33,261 nucleotides of DNA from assembly GCA_947475685.1 (NCBI GenBank), contig CANJNC010000040.1, positions 1 to 33,261 on the forward strand, read 5' to 3'. The number at the start of each line of letters is the position of its first letter. The first letter of the stretch is position 1. The notes under the pieces were generated by a model. It saw nothing but the letters and a program-made list of their open reading frames with translations, was not told the DNA's origin and ran no database searches. Source of the DNA: Comamonadaceae bacterium (GTDB taxonomy: Bacteria; Pseudomonadota; Gammaproteobacteria; Burkholderiales; Burkholderiaceae_C). A program made the position numbers and the translations under genes. Below, piece after piece: positions 8,533-17,449 of this stretch.

Positions 8533-9501
8533 TCAATCGAGTTTAACGCCCACAGACTTGATCACTTTGCCCCACTTGTCACTATCGGTTTTTAAAATTT
8601 GAGCCAATTCCTGAGGCGTACTTCCAATGGGGATGGCGCTCACATTTAAAAACATTTTCATGATCTCTGGCTCATGCAAAACGTCGCTGACCGCCAGTGA
8701 AATTTTGTTGACAACGCTTGCTGGCATATTGGGTGGGCCGACCAAATTGCCCGAAGTCGTTGCACTAAAACCTGCGAGTGTCTCACTGATTGCGGGCACA
8801 TCGGGCAAGGAGGGATTGCGCTTGAAACTGCTCACCGCAATCGCTTTGACTTTGCCTGATTTGATTTGCGGCAAAGCAGCACTCAACTCAGAAAACATCA
8901 AATCGATATGTCCTCCCAAGACAGCCACCAACGCTGGGCCCGTGCCGTTGAAGGGAATGTGTGTGAATTTGACCTCTGCTGTGGCGCTGAGCATCTCTGC
9001 TGCCAAATGACCCGTGCTCCCCGCCCCAGGTGAGCCATAGGTCAATTTACCAGGATTTTCTTTTGCATAACGAAGGAGTTGCTGCATACTGTCAATGGGC
9101 ACCGTGTTGGCCACCAAGAGGGCATTTGCACTTTCATAGATCTGTGAAATGGGGCTAAACAACATCGAATCAAAGTTCATCTTTGAAAACAAATGACGGT
9201 TGATGGTCAAGGGGGGGGGCGGCGTCAGCAAAAGGGTATGGCCATCTGGGGGAGAGCGAAAGACATATTCAGAGCCAATGTTGGCACTTCCACCGGGCTT
9301 GTACTCCACCACCACTGGCTGCCCCCACTTTTGCTGCAATCGATCACTCAAGAGCCGAAGGGACATGTCCGTGCCGCCGCCCGCTGCATAGGGAGAGATC
9401 AGCTTAATGGGCTTGGTGGGAAAGTCCTGCGCATGAAGAGCACTGAGAAAGAAGACCTGCGAAAAAATGAACGCGAGAAGTCCAAGGGGATGTAAATTCA
9501 T
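8533..9501 (-). CDS. Bug/TctC-family periplasmic solute receptor
   Basis: Tripartite tricarboxylate transporter receptor of 322 residues. The signal peptide is about residues 1-24 (cleavage after ALHA), followed by the family opening DFPTKPIKLISPYAAGGGTD and the conserved PPDGHTLLL loop. The family binds mono-, di- or tricarboxylates and other small ligands between two lobes. No TctA/TctB membrane genes accompany it. AGGAC at 9513-9517 on the minus strand is the likely ribosome site and falls inside the first unit of a 10-bp tandem repeat. It sits between the CoA-transferase gene and the lyase-like gene, so it is probably the receptor for that pathway's substrate. Confidence 0.92.
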   Translation of the reverse strand: MNLHPLGLLAFIFSQVFFLSALHAQDFPTKPIKLISPYAAGGGTDMSLRLLSDRLQQKWGQPVVVEYKPGGSANIGSEYVFRSPPDGHTLLLTPPPPLTINRHLFSKMNFDSMLFSPISQIYESANALLVANTVPIDSMQQLLRYAKENPGKLTYGSPGAGSTGHLAAEMLSATAEVKFTHIPFNGTGPALVAVLGGHIDLMFSELSAALPQIKSGKVKAIAVSSFKRNPSLPDVPAISETLAGFSATTSGNLVGPPNMPASVVNKISLAVSDVLHEPEIMKMFLNVSAIPIGSTPQELAQILKTDSDKWGKVIKSVGVKLD

Positions 9502-9510
9502 GGCGGAGAT

Positions 9511-9560
9511 GTCCTGTTAGGTCGGGTTAGGTCAGGTTAGGTCGGGTTAGTTCGGGTTAG
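9511..9560. repeat. Five tandem 10-bp units in a CoA-transferase/Bug spacer
   Basis: Five head-to-tail decamers: GTCCTGTTAG, GTCGGGTTAG, GTCAGGTTAG, GTCGGGTTAG, TTCGGGTTAG. The consensus is GTCGGGTTAG, with one helical turn per unit. They fill most of the 79-bp gap between the CoA-transferase stop and the Bug start. The unit nearest the Bug gene supplies its AGGAC ribosome site when read on the minus strand. Confidence 0.9.
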
Positions 9561-9580
9561 ATATCTTTACTTCTTCTTGG

Positions 9581-10789
9581 CTATAAAGACTTCAGCGGTG
9601 TCTCAGCGCTTGATGCGATGGCTCCCTCTTTCACAAAGGCATCAATGGTTTTTGCATCGAATCCAAGTTGCCTGAGCACATCCAGGCTGTGTTCACCCAA
9701 AACGGGAGGCGCCATATCCCCACCCGACCTCTCGCCGTCGTAGAGAACGGGGCGTTGGGTGTTTTTAACGACCCCTTTGGTGGGGTGTTTCAACTGCGCA
9801 AAGACCCCGTTGTGCACGACCTGCGGATCCGTGACCACCTGATCAATGCTGGAGATGGGGGCATGAGGGATATCGTGCTCAGTCAGGCAAGCTTGCCAAT
9901 GGGCCGCGTCGTGCTCTGTAAAGGCAGCCTGCAGCAACTGGGTCAACACCTCGTAATTCGATTGACGCGCCAGCACAGTTGAGAAACGTTCGTCACTGGC
10001 CCATTCAGGGTGTCGGACAGCGGTGGTCAGATTTTGAAAGAACTTGTCCACCGAAGCCAAGTGCAAAGCGATCCATTGTCCATCTGCACATTGAAGGGCA
10101 TAAGACTGAGAGGCACGAGGTCGGCTGATGGGTCCGTGGACCTGGCCTGAAGAAAAATAAGCAGCAAAGGCCGATGCACCAAACGCAATCATGCTGTCAA
10201 GCATGGCCACTTCAACTCGCCTGCCCATTTGCGTGCGCCCTCTTTCCACCAAGGCGCCAAGGATACCGTAAGCGGCGTACATGCCACTCACCGTGTCAGC
10301 GACTGCCGGGCCTAAGATGCGAGGTGGCGTGGGCGCCATGGTTTGACTCAGATACCCACTGAGGGCCTGGGCCACGGTGTCGTAACAAGGTCTCTCCACA
10401 TAAGGTCCTGTGGCGCCAAAGCCCGTGATAGAGCAGTACACCAAGCGGGGGTAGCGTTCATGAACGCTCTCCCATCCAAAGCCCAGTTTGTCAAGGACAC
10501 CTGGGCGATAATTTTCAAGCAGCACGTCCGCTTGTGAGAGCAACTTGTCCAAAATTTCTTTTGCATGGGGAGATTTCAAGTTCAAGGCCAAACTGCGCTT
10601 TCTCGCGTTGTAGGTCTGAAATTGAGAGCTGTATTGAGAGCCTTGATAGCCCCGAAAAGGGTCACCCACTCCAGGTTGTTCGACCTTGATCACATCGGCA
10701 CCTAAATCGGCCAGCATCATCCCAGCGCAAGGACCCGTGATAAAGGTACCCAATTCAACGACGCGGATATTTTCCAGCACTTTTGTCAT
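9581..10789 (-). CDS. CaiB/BaiF-family (class III) CoA-transferase
   Basis: A 402-residue class III CoA-transferase, which moves CoA between carboxylic acids through an aspartyl-CoA intermediate. The N-terminal signature RVVELGTFITGPCAGMMLADLGADVIK is visible in residues 9-35, followed by NARKRSLALN and LLENYRPGVLDKLG. The catalytic Asp is D137 in RPCYDTVAQALSG. Length is normal for the family. Context (aconitase upstream, citrate-synthase-fold protein and Bug receptor downstream) suggests it activates a di- or tricarboxylate to its CoA ester. The donor and acceptor cannot be read from sequence. The ATG at 10789 is followed by the conserved N-terminus after only a few residues. Confidence 0.9.
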   Translation of the reverse strand: MTKVLENIRVVELGTFITGPCAGMMLADLGADVIKVEQPGVGDPFRGYQGSQYSSQFQTYNARKRSLALNLKSPHAKEILDKLLSQADVLLENYRPGVLDKLGFGWESVHERYPRLVYCSITGFGATGPYVERPCYDTVAQALSGYLSQTMAPTPPRILGPAVADTVSGMYAAYGILGALVERGRTQMGRRVEVAMLDSMIAFGASAFAAYFSSGQVHGPISRPRASQSYALQCADGQWIALHLASVDKFFQNLTTAVRHPEWASDERFSTVLARQSNYEVLTQLLQAAFTEHDAAHWQACLTEHDIPHAPISSIDQVVTDPQVVHNGVFAQLKHPTKGVVKNTQRPVLYDGERSGGDMAPPVLGEHSLDVLRQLGFDAKTIDAFVKEGAIASSAETPLKSL

Positions 10790-11110
10790 AAACCGATCCA
10801 GTTAAGCAATTTCATACGTTTCAAGTGTAAGGCAAGAAAATGTCATGGATGAACATCTCTTACTGTCATAGGTGTCACCGTAATAGGGATCACTATAAGG
10901 GCTCTTGCTAAATACAAACCCATTGGCATTGAGTTTTTTTCAAACCCCCTTGAGCAGTCACGGCAACAGCCTCTTTGCATGCGAGTTGCAAACATTTGGT
11001 TTGGCAGCGAGTTCATGGGTAGGCTCTATAAAGGGGATTAGACGGTTGGGGGGGCGGACACAGCGTGATCAACTGTGCAGCAGCTCTCACGGGCACCACA
11101 CGGCTAAAGT
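10790..11110. promoter_or_regulatory. 320-bp spacer upstream of the CoA-transferase gene
   Basis: No gene is visible. The gap breaks the otherwise tight minus-strand cluster and may hold a promoter for the CoA-transferase and genes below it. ACGTTTCAAGT at 10816-10826, 27 bp upstream of the start codon, has the same 11-nt core (in reverse complement, ACTTGAAACGT) as the palindrome before the aconitase gene. A run of seven G lies near 11048. No terminator hairpin was seen. Confidence 0.35.
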
Positions 11111-12085
11111 TTAATCGACTTTGATGGCCGCTTGAGTGATCATCTTTTGCCATTTGGCGTATTCACGCGATAAGAATTGATTGAATTCTGCGGGTGAATG
11201 AGTGGGCGGGATTTCAAAGCCAAGAGACTTCATGCGCTCAACATAATCTTTGTTGTTTTGCAGTTTTTGAAGCTCCGCATTCAGGCGCTGCACAATGTCA
11301 TCGGGCGTTTTAGCTGGGGCAAACAATCCGTACCATGGAACCACCTCAAAACCAGGCACACCGACCTCGGAGAGCGTGGGGACTTCGGGCAAGAGGGAGG
11401 ATCTCTTGGGCGTTGTGATGGCAAGAATTTTGACTTTACCCGTGCGAACCGAATTGGCAATATTGGGCTGACCAAACATAAACGTCACTTCCCCAGACAT
11501 GAGCGCTGCATGGGATTGCGGTACATCCTTATAGGGCACGTGCACGACATCAATGCCGGTGCTGCTCTTTAAGAGTTCAGCGGCCAAGTGCGGTGGCGTG
11601 CCTATGCCAGCGGTGGAGTAGTTAAATTGGCCAGGCTTTTGTTTGGCTTGCCCAATCAAATCGTTCAAGGACTGAATGCCTGATTGGGTTCCAACCGCCA
11701 AAAGCATGGGCGAGGACGCAGCGTTGGCAATGGGGGAAAAATCCATATAGCCGTTATAAGGCAGTTTTTTGGTCAAGTGTGGACTAATGACCATCGCTCC
11801 AGAAGCGGAAAAAAGCAAGGTGTATCCATCAGCAAGCGCGCGCGATACAGCCTCTGTTCCAACCACCCCCCCGGCACCCAAACGATTTTCGACAATGAAG
11901 GTCTGCCCCATCGATTCGCTTAATTTTTGAGCCATGATGCGGGCAATTAAATCGGTCGGCCCGCCCGCCCCATTGGGCACCACGATGCGGACCAATTTGT
12001 GGGGATAGGCTTGTTCCTGCGCGCTTGTTGTCAAGGCAAAGCCAAGGGAGAGCGCAAGCAGGAGAGTTTGAAAAAAAAGTTTCAT
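11111..12085 (-). CDS. Bug/TctC-family periplasmic solute receptor
   Basis: A 324-residue receptor with a signal peptide of about 22 residues (MKLFFQTLLLALSLGFALTT, cleavage near TSA). The mature part carries the family marks PNGAGGPTDLIARI, ALADGYTLLF, VHVPYKDVPQSHAAL and GLFAPAKTPDDIV. An in-frame start 19 codons upstream exists, but it would place charged residues before the signal peptide, so the ATG at 12085 is preferred despite a weak ribosome site. It is second in line after the aconitase-linked Bug gene. Two different receptors side by side suggests either two related ligands or duplication with divergence. No TctA/TctB partner is adjacent. Confidence 0.9.
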   Translation of the reverse strand: MKLFFQTLLLALSLGFALTTSAQEQAYPHKLVRIVVPNGAGGPTDLIARIMAQKLSESMGQTFIVENRLGAGGVVGTEAVSRALADGYTLLFSASGAMVISPHLTKKLPYNGYMDFSPIANAASSPMLLAVGTQSGIQSLNDLIGQAKQKPGQFNYSTAGIGTPPHLAAELLKSSTGIDVVHVPYKDVPQSHAALMSGEVTFMFGQPNIANSVRTGKVKILAITTPKRSSLLPEVPTLSEVGVPGFEVVPWYGLFAPAKTPDDIVQRLNAELQKLQNNKDYVERMKSLGFEIPPTHSPAEFNQFLSREYAKWQKMITQAAIKVD

Positions 12086-12241
12086 GGACGATAGAGAAAA
12101 ATCAATCTCTTTAAGATACCACTTTGCACGGTGAACGCCCATCAGGGTTTGCCTTGAGACGCTCTTTTGTCAATAGGGCTCAAGGGTGCTTTAGAAGTGA
12201 TTTAAATCATCCCTCTTGAAACTCTTTGATGCAAGAAAAAT

Positions 12242-13204
12242 TTATTGCCCTTTGATTCCCAATTTGCCAATGATGTCACCCCATTTGACATAGTCCTCAT
12301 AAAGAATTTTTTGAAAGTCTTGATGCGGTGTGGGTCGCATTTCTATGCCTTCAATGGTTAATTTATTGGCCATCTCTGGGTTATTAGAGGCGTCGACAAT
12401 TAAATTGCTCAAGAGATCGATCTGTGCTTTGCTCATTCCATTGGGACCCAAAAAACCATACCAGGGCTCATAAATAAACCCCTTGTAACCGGACTCAGAG
12501 ATGGTTGGAACATGGGGCAAAATCGAGGAGCGCTTCAAACCTGAGGTGGCCAAAGGAATCACTTTGCCGCTTTGAATAAAAGGGATGGCTGCGGGCAAGG
12601 TTGTCAATACCGCCTGAATTTGGTTGCCTGCCACATCCGCAACCGCCTGTGGCATGCCTTTGTAGGGCACGTGCGTGAGTTTGATACCCGCCGCTGATTT
12701 GAGCATTTCCATGGCCAAATGTCCGTTGCTGCCGACACCTGCGGAGCCATAATTGAGCTCCATTGGGTTGGCTTTGGCATAGGCCACAAAATCTGAAAGC
12801 TTTTTGTAGGGCGCACTTGAAGGCACCACCAACACATTGGGCGTCACGCCCACGATGGCAATGGGCACCAAGTCTTTCATCAAGTCATAGGGTAGATTAG
12901 AGGACAAGGCACTGTTGTAGACAATGCCTTGATGAAATGCAAGCAATGTAAGGCCATTGGGTTTTGACTTTGCCACCGCATTGGTGGCAATGATCCCGCC
13001 GCCACCCAACTTGTTCTCCACGACAAAGGGTGCGTTGAACTTTTTCGTCAACTCCTGGGATAGGACACGGGCAAAAATATCGACAGTTCCACCCGCGGTG
13101 AAAGGCACATAAATGGTGGTTTGTGAAACTTGCGATACGGCTGAGCTCAAAAAGCCCAAAAGAAACAGCAAAGTGACACTTATTTTTTGACAAGACGTTG
13201 ACAT
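12242..13204 (-). CDS. Bug/TctC-family periplasmic solute receptor, short N-terminus
   Basis: A 320-residue receptor. The signal peptide is about 1-24 (MSTSCQKISVTLLFLLGFLS...). The mature chain starts almost directly at the first beta strand (QTTIYVPFTAGGTVDIFARV), missing the usual YPxKPI segment of its paralogues. Other marks are the paralogue loop at SKPNGLTLLAF (N-G in place of D-G), LTHVPYKGMPQAV and WYGFLGPNGM. The ATG at 13204 lies 4 nt after the aconitase stop on the same strand, so the two are almost certainly co-transcribed. Longer in-frame starts run back into the aconitase gene and are rejected. The tight link to aconitase argues for a citrate/aconitate/isocitrate-like ligand; this is inference. 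Confidence 0.9.
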   Translation of the reverse strand: MSTSCQKISVTLLFLLGFLSSAVSQVSQTTIYVPFTAGGTVDIFARVLSQELTKKFNAPFVVENKLGGGGIIATNAVAKSKPNGLTLLAFHQGIVYNSALSSNLPYDLMKDLVPIAIVGVTPNVLVVPSSAPYKKLSDFVAYAKANPMELNYGSAGVGSNGHLAMEMLKSAAGIKLTHVPYKGMPQAVADVAGNQIQAVLTTLPAAIPFIQSGKVIPLATSGLKRSSILPHVPTISESGYKGFIYEPWYGFLGPNGMSKAQIDLLSNLIVDASNNPEMANKLTIEGIEMRPTPHQDFQKILYEDYVKWGDIIGKLGIKGQ

Positions 13205-13208
13205 GGGT

Positions 13209-15836
13209 TCAGACACTTTCAAGAATTTGTTGAGAGAGCATCGGCAAAATCCCTCCTGCAGAAAAAGCCGCCAGCTCCTCGCGTCGCAAAGCACTTTTGA
13301 GTCGAATCTCAAAATGATGGCCATTTTCTCGCTCCACTTTCACAAGGGTTTCCTCTCCCTCCAAGGGAAAACCAAGAGCAAAGTCAAAAGAGAATTTCTC
13401 CGAGCCATTGAGCTCAAAACTCCTTCGCCCCTCTCCTTCTAAAAAGAGCAACGGAAGGACAGAAAACGCTGCCAAGTTTGAACGATGAATGCGCTCAAAA
13501 CTTTGAGCCATGACCACTTTGACACCCAAGAGCCGCGTGCTTCTGGCTGCATCGTCTCTGGAGGAACCAATGCCATAGTTTTTACCCGCGACAATGACAG
13601 TGTCGATTGCGCGAGACTGATAAAACTGTGCAGCTTGCAATACGTGTTGTGTCTCTTTCAGTTCATGGTTCCATGTGTAGCCACCCTTCAAGTCAGGCGC
13701 TAGATCATTGACCAAGTTGAGGTTCGTAAAAGCGCCATGAAGCATCGCTTGCCAGTTGCCGCGCCTAGCGCCAAAGGTGTGCAACTGAGAAACGCCTAGC
13801 CCCAAGTCTTTCAAATAGTCCCCAGCCAAAGTGTGGGGTTGAATGTTGCCAGCGGGGGAAATATCATCTGTCGTCACGCCATCACCTAGTAGAAGTAAGA
13901 CCCTGGCACTTTGTATCGAGCGACTCGGTTTGGCCGAGTGTTCACCCTTGACAAAGAAAGGCGGGCGAGCAATAAACCCATTTGGGTCCCCCCAATCGTA
14001 GACCTTGGAGGCCTTAGTTTTTAAAAGTCGCCAAGCGACAGAGCCTTGACCAATTTGTTTTCTGTGCTCAATGTACAAATGAGGTTTCACGAACTGTTGA
14101 ATGGCCTCTTTGACCTCCTCGTCACTGGGCCAGATGTCTTTTAAAAACACCGCCTTGCCTGCCACTTTGACGAGGGGTTCAACGCTCAGATCGATGTCAA
14201 TTCGGCCAGCCAAGGCAAAGGCCAATACCAAAGGAGGTGAGGCCAAATAATTGAAACTGAGCTTTTGCTGCACACGGCCGCTGAAGTTGCGGTTTCCCGA
14301 CAAGACAGAAACAGCCACCAGACCCTCCTCGTCCATGGCTTGCCCCACAGAGGACACCAAGGGGCCCGAGTTGCCAATACAAGCGGTGCAACCAAAACCA
14401 TCAATGAAGAACCCCAATTGATCCAAGTAAGCTTGAAGTCCGCTTTGACTCAAATAGTCACTCACGCTGAGGCTTCCCGGTGCGAAGAGTGTTTTTACCC
14501 AAGGCGGCACGGTCAAGCCCAACTTGCAAGCATTTCTCGCCATCAGACCCACGGTCATGATCAAGTCTGGGTTGGCCGTGTTGGTGCAACTCGTGATTGC
14601 CGCAAGCGCAATGGCACCGTCGGGATAGACCGAGGCATTCACTTTTTTCTCCGCCTTGAAAGGCACCTTAAAAGACGCGGGCACTTGGGACAGGGTTTGC
14701 AACTGATCGGGGCGTTTGGGGCCTGCGATGACGGGCTCAATTTGCGCCAGATCGATTTCTATTTGCTGGGAATAGATCACACAGTCCTTGCTGCCGTGAG
14801 ACCAAAATCCAGCTCGTTTTGCATAATCTTCTAACAGATCGGCGCTTTGTCGCCCCGTATCCTTAAAGAACTTGATGGTTTGATCGTCCCAAGGAAAAAA
14901 TGCACACGTTGCTCCATATTCCGGTGACATATTGGAGATGGTTGCACGATCGGTGACGGTGAGAGTGGCAACCCCTGGGCCAAAAAATTCTACAAATTTC
15001 TCTACAACGCCAAATTTTCTGAGCATGGCCGTCAAAGTGAGTACGCAATCGGTGGCTTTGACCGTTGGCGATAACTTGCCTAGCAACTTCACGCCAATGA
15101 CCTGAGGCAAGGCAAACTCAATCGGATGCCCTAAAGCTGTGGTAAGCCCCTCAATGCCGCCAACTCCCCAGCCCAAGACGCCTATGGCATTGATGGTCGG
15201 CGTGTGGCTATCCGTTCCAATGACGATTTCCGGTGAAATGACGGTTTGAGTTCCTATTTGTGACAACGAAAAACCCGTTGCCAAAGACTCCAAGTTCACT
15301 TGATGACAAATTCCCGAGTCCGGAGGAATAATTCGAGTATTTTCAAAAGATTGAGAACACCATTTCAAAAAGGTAAAGCGCTCAGTGTTTCTGGCAAATT
15401 GATTCGCGGAGTTCATGGCTTTGGACTCAACCCTACCGAAATCATCCACCACGATGGAGTGATCAACCACCAAATCCATAGGCACGAGTGGATTGACTTT
15501 GTTAAAGTCTAAGCCAGCATCGACCGCGACTTGACGCAAGGCACACAGATCCACCAAGACCGGAATGCCCGTGTAGTCTTGAAGCAGCAACCTCGTTGCA
15601 TAGACATTCACATTCCCTGAGGGCAGATCGCCCCATTCATTGAAGGTTTGAATCAGCTGCCTTTGTTGCTCAACTGAGGCACTGCGTCTTAAATTGCTCT
15701 CAAGCAATACGCGCAATGAAAAAGGCAAGCGATTGATGTCAAAAGCAGGGAACGTTTGTGCAATGTAATCAAAATCAACATGGTGGTAGCAGATTTGATC
15801 AAACTCAAACGCTTTAAAAATAGAGTCATCTTTCAT
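13209..15836 (-). CDS. acnA-like: Aconitate hydratase, AcnA-type
   Basis: Aconitase of 875 residues, near the normal AcnA length, interconverting citrate, cis-aconitate and isocitrate or acting on a homologous tricarboxylate. The [4Fe-4S] ligands are C417 (AITSCTNT), C483 and C486 (GFGCTACIGN). Other family marks are GTDSHTPTINAIGVLGWGVG (208-227), the C-terminal swivel motifs AGKNYGIGSSRDDAAR and AQSFERIHRSNL, and the substrate loop near PPDSGICHQVN. It heads the minus-strand cluster and is followed after 4 nt by a Bug receptor. That is unusual for a housekeeping acnA and points to a catabolic role. A perfect 10-bp dyad lies 20 nt upstream of the ATG. A specialised dehydratase (AcnD- or homoaconitase-like) cannot be excluded without a phylogeny. 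Confidence 0.92.
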   Translation of the reverse strand: MKDDSIFKAFEFDQICYHHVDFDYIAQTFPAFDINRLPFSLRVLLESNLRRSASVEQQRQLIQTFNEWGDLPSGNVNVYATRLLLQDYTGIPVLVDLCALRQVAVDAGLDFNKVNPLVPMDLVVDHSIVVDDFGRVESKAMNSANQFARNTERFTFLKWCSQSFENTRIIPPDSGICHQVNLESLATGFSLSQIGTQTVISPEIVIGTDSHTPTINAIGVLGWGVGGIEGLTTALGHPIEFALPQVIGVKLLGKLSPTVKATDCVLTLTAMLRKFGVVEKFVEFFGPGVATLTVTDRATISNMSPEYGATCAFFPWDDQTIKFFKDTGRQSADLLEDYAKRAGFWSHGSKDCVIYSQQIEIDLAQIEPVIAGPKRPDQLQTLSQVPASFKVPFKAEKKVNASVYPDGAIALAAITSCTNTANPDLIMTVGLMARNACKLGLTVPPWVKTLFAPGSLSVSDYLSQSGLQAYLDQLGFFIDGFGCTACIGNSGPLVSSVGQAMDEEGLVAVSVLSGNRNFSGRVQQKLSFNYLASPPLVLAFALAGRIDIDLSVEPLVKVAGKAVFLKDIWPSDEEVKEAIQQFVKPHLYIEHRKQIGQGSVAWRLLKTKASKVYDWGDPNGFIARPPFFVKGEHSAKPSRSIQSARVLLLLGDGVTTDDISPAGNIQPHTLAGDYLKDLGLGVSQLHTFGARRGNWQAMLHGAFTNLNLVNDLAPDLKGGYTWNHELKETQHVLQAAQFYQSRAIDTVIVAGKNYGIGSSRDDAARSTRLLGVKVVMAQSFERIHRSNLAAFSVLPLLFLEGEGRRSFELNGSEKFSFDFALGFPLEGEETLVKVERENGHHFEIRLKSALRREELAAFSAGGILPMLSQQILESV

Positions 15837-16141
15837 CGCCCAATTGTAAACGCACTGACTTGAAACGTTTTTTCAAGTCAATTGCAGACCTTTGGCAAAA
15901 GAGCAATAGAAAAATATCGAAGGAAAATCTCGGAAATGCTAAAGTAAACCAATGAAGTAAGCCGATGAAGTCAACTGATAAATTAAGCGATTCACCATTG
16001 AACCCCATTTGCCTCCCTGTTCCTGCCCGCGTTGTTCAATTTACGATATAGTGGCTTTTCTCTGAAAACAAAGTCCCATTGATTTTGACATGCCTGCACC
16101 AAACCCAAAGCGCTTCCTATTCAGGACGTATCATCTGACCT
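15837..16141. promoter_or_regulatory. Divergent control region, aconitase / FAD oxidoreductase
   Basis: A 305-bp spacer between two divergently transcribed genes, hence the likely site of both promoters. It contains no gene. The only strong element is the dyad at 15856-15880. No regulator gene is linked to this half of the window, so the controlling protein is not identifiable here. Confidence 0.5.
15856..15880. promoter_or_regulatory. Perfect 10-bp inverted repeat before aconitase
   Basis: TGACTTGAAA, a 5-nt spacer CGTTT, then TTTCAAGTCA: a perfect dyad beginning 20 nt upstream of the aconitase ATG. It could be an operator, or an RNA hairpin in the 5' leader. The core ACTTGAAACGT recurs, as a half site, at 10816-10826 before the CoA-transferase gene. 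Confidence 0.6.
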
Positions 16142-17395
16142 ATGAAAACTGAACACTTTGACGTGGTGGTGGTCGGTGGTGGGGCGGCTGGAGCGGCAGC
16201 TGCTACAGGGGCCTCAAGATTGGGAGCAAAAACCCTTTTGCTCGAGCGCTACGGCTTCTTAGGAGGTGCCGCAACAAATTCACAAGTTTTGGCCTACTGT
16301 GGCTTTTTCTTGGGTCACGACTCTGCGGTGCCTAGTGTCCTTGGAGTGGGGAGAGATTTACTCAATCACATTCAGGACTTGGGTTTTGATACCTCAGCCA
16401 GGAAATCTAAAAACGGCTGGGTCTTGAGTTTGGACCCAGAGTCTGTCAAACTTGCGTTTGATCGGCTGGTCTTGGGTGCAAAAGTCGATCTGTGTCTTCA
16501 CAGCTTTTTGGTCGCAGCGCACCGTGAGGGCCATCAGTTGCAATCCATCACCGTGGCTGATCACCGTGGAATGCGTGACATCAGTGCCACTTGCTTTGTA
16601 GACGCCAGTGGTGAGGCAACGCTGTCAAGCCATGCAGGCGTTTCAATGAGTCAGCCAGGAGGCGTGGCAGCTCATCTGCAACCCGCATCGATGCCCATGC
16701 GCATCGGTGGCATTGCACCAGACCTTGTCTTGGATAAAGAGCGCTTGATTGAATTGATCGCACAGCACAACATGCACTCTGATTTAAAAATCACACGCGC
16801 CGATGGTGGTTTTATGACCCGCTTGCCCGGCAGTCAAGATGTCTGGTGGTTGGTGATTGATTTGCCCACTGCGGGGCTCTCCGGGCCAGACTTGACCTTG
16901 GTTGAGACCGATGCCCGCGAGCGCGCTCAGTACCACCTACAAGTGCTCAGGAAGTTGCCTGGGTTTGAAAAGACACATCTTTTGTCAACGGGTCCTCAAA
17001 TCGGAATTCGAGAGACCAGACGTCCCTATTCCCTTGAGGATGTGACTGTACAAGATGGTTTGAGTGGCAAGCGTCGAGCGGATGCGATTGCGCGAGCGAG
17101 TTGGCCCATGGAAGTGCACGAGTCGCCTGGACAAGCGCGTTATTTGCCCATTGGTGGTGAGGGATTTTTTGATATTCCGCACGGGGCTATTCAGGCCAAA
17201 GGGATCTTGAATTTAAGGCTTGCAGGGCGAGTGGTTGGCAGCGATACGCAGGCCTATGGCTCCTTGCGTGTCATGGGAACAGCGTTCGCCACAGGACATG
17301 CGGCTGGGATTTCAGCAGCGCTTCATCAACCCGCTCAGGTGCCCAGCTCAAACGCCGTACGCAAAGAACTGGTTCAACAAAATGCGCTGGTTTGA
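16142..17395 (+). CDS. FAD-dependent oxidoreductase (FAD_oxidored-like)
   Basis: A 417-residue flavoprotein with an N-terminal dinucleotide fold: FDVVVVGGGAAGAAAATGAS with GGGAAG at 12-17 and the ribose-binding acidic residue E35, followed by YGFLGGAATNSQV. The C-terminal FAD-contact segment LRLAGRVVGSDTQAYGSLRV and a MGTAFATGHAAG motif close the fold. This resembles the FAD_oxidored family, whose substrates are mostly unknown. There is no signal peptide, so it should be cytoplasmic. It is divergent from aconitase and is followed by a Bug gene, so it may oxidise the imported acid, for example desaturating a saturated tricarboxylate to an aconitase substrate, by analogy with tricarballylate dehydrogenase. 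That role is speculative. Confidence 0.8.
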   Translation: MKTEHFDVVVVGGGAAGAAAATGASRLGAKTLLLERYGFLGGAATNSQVLAYCGFFLGHDSAVPSVLGVGRDLLNHIQDLGFDTSARKSKNGWVLSLDPESVKLAFDRLVLGAKVDLCLHSFLVAAHREGHQLQSITVADHRGMRDISATCFVDASGEATLSSHAGVSMSQPGGVAAHLQPASMPMRIGGIAPDLVLDKERLIELIAQHNMHSDLKITRADGGFMTRLPGSQDVWWLVIDLPTAGLSGPDLTLVETDARERAQYHLQVLRKLPGFEKTHLLSTGPQIGIRETRRPYSLEDVTVQDGLSGKRRADAIARASWPMEVHESPGQARYLPIGGEGFFDIPHGAIQAKGILNLRLAGRVVGSDTQAYGSLRVMGTAFATGHAAGISAALHQPAQVPSSNAVRKELVQQNALV

Positions 17396-17449
17396 ATCTG
17401 TTTGATCAATTTCGAGACAAGCGTTGTGAATTTTTATAAGGACAAGCAT

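Noticed and set aside
14265..14834. 189-codon frame antisense to aconitase
   Set aside because: The aconitase frame carries all catalytic motifs here; the antisense frame is a shadow.
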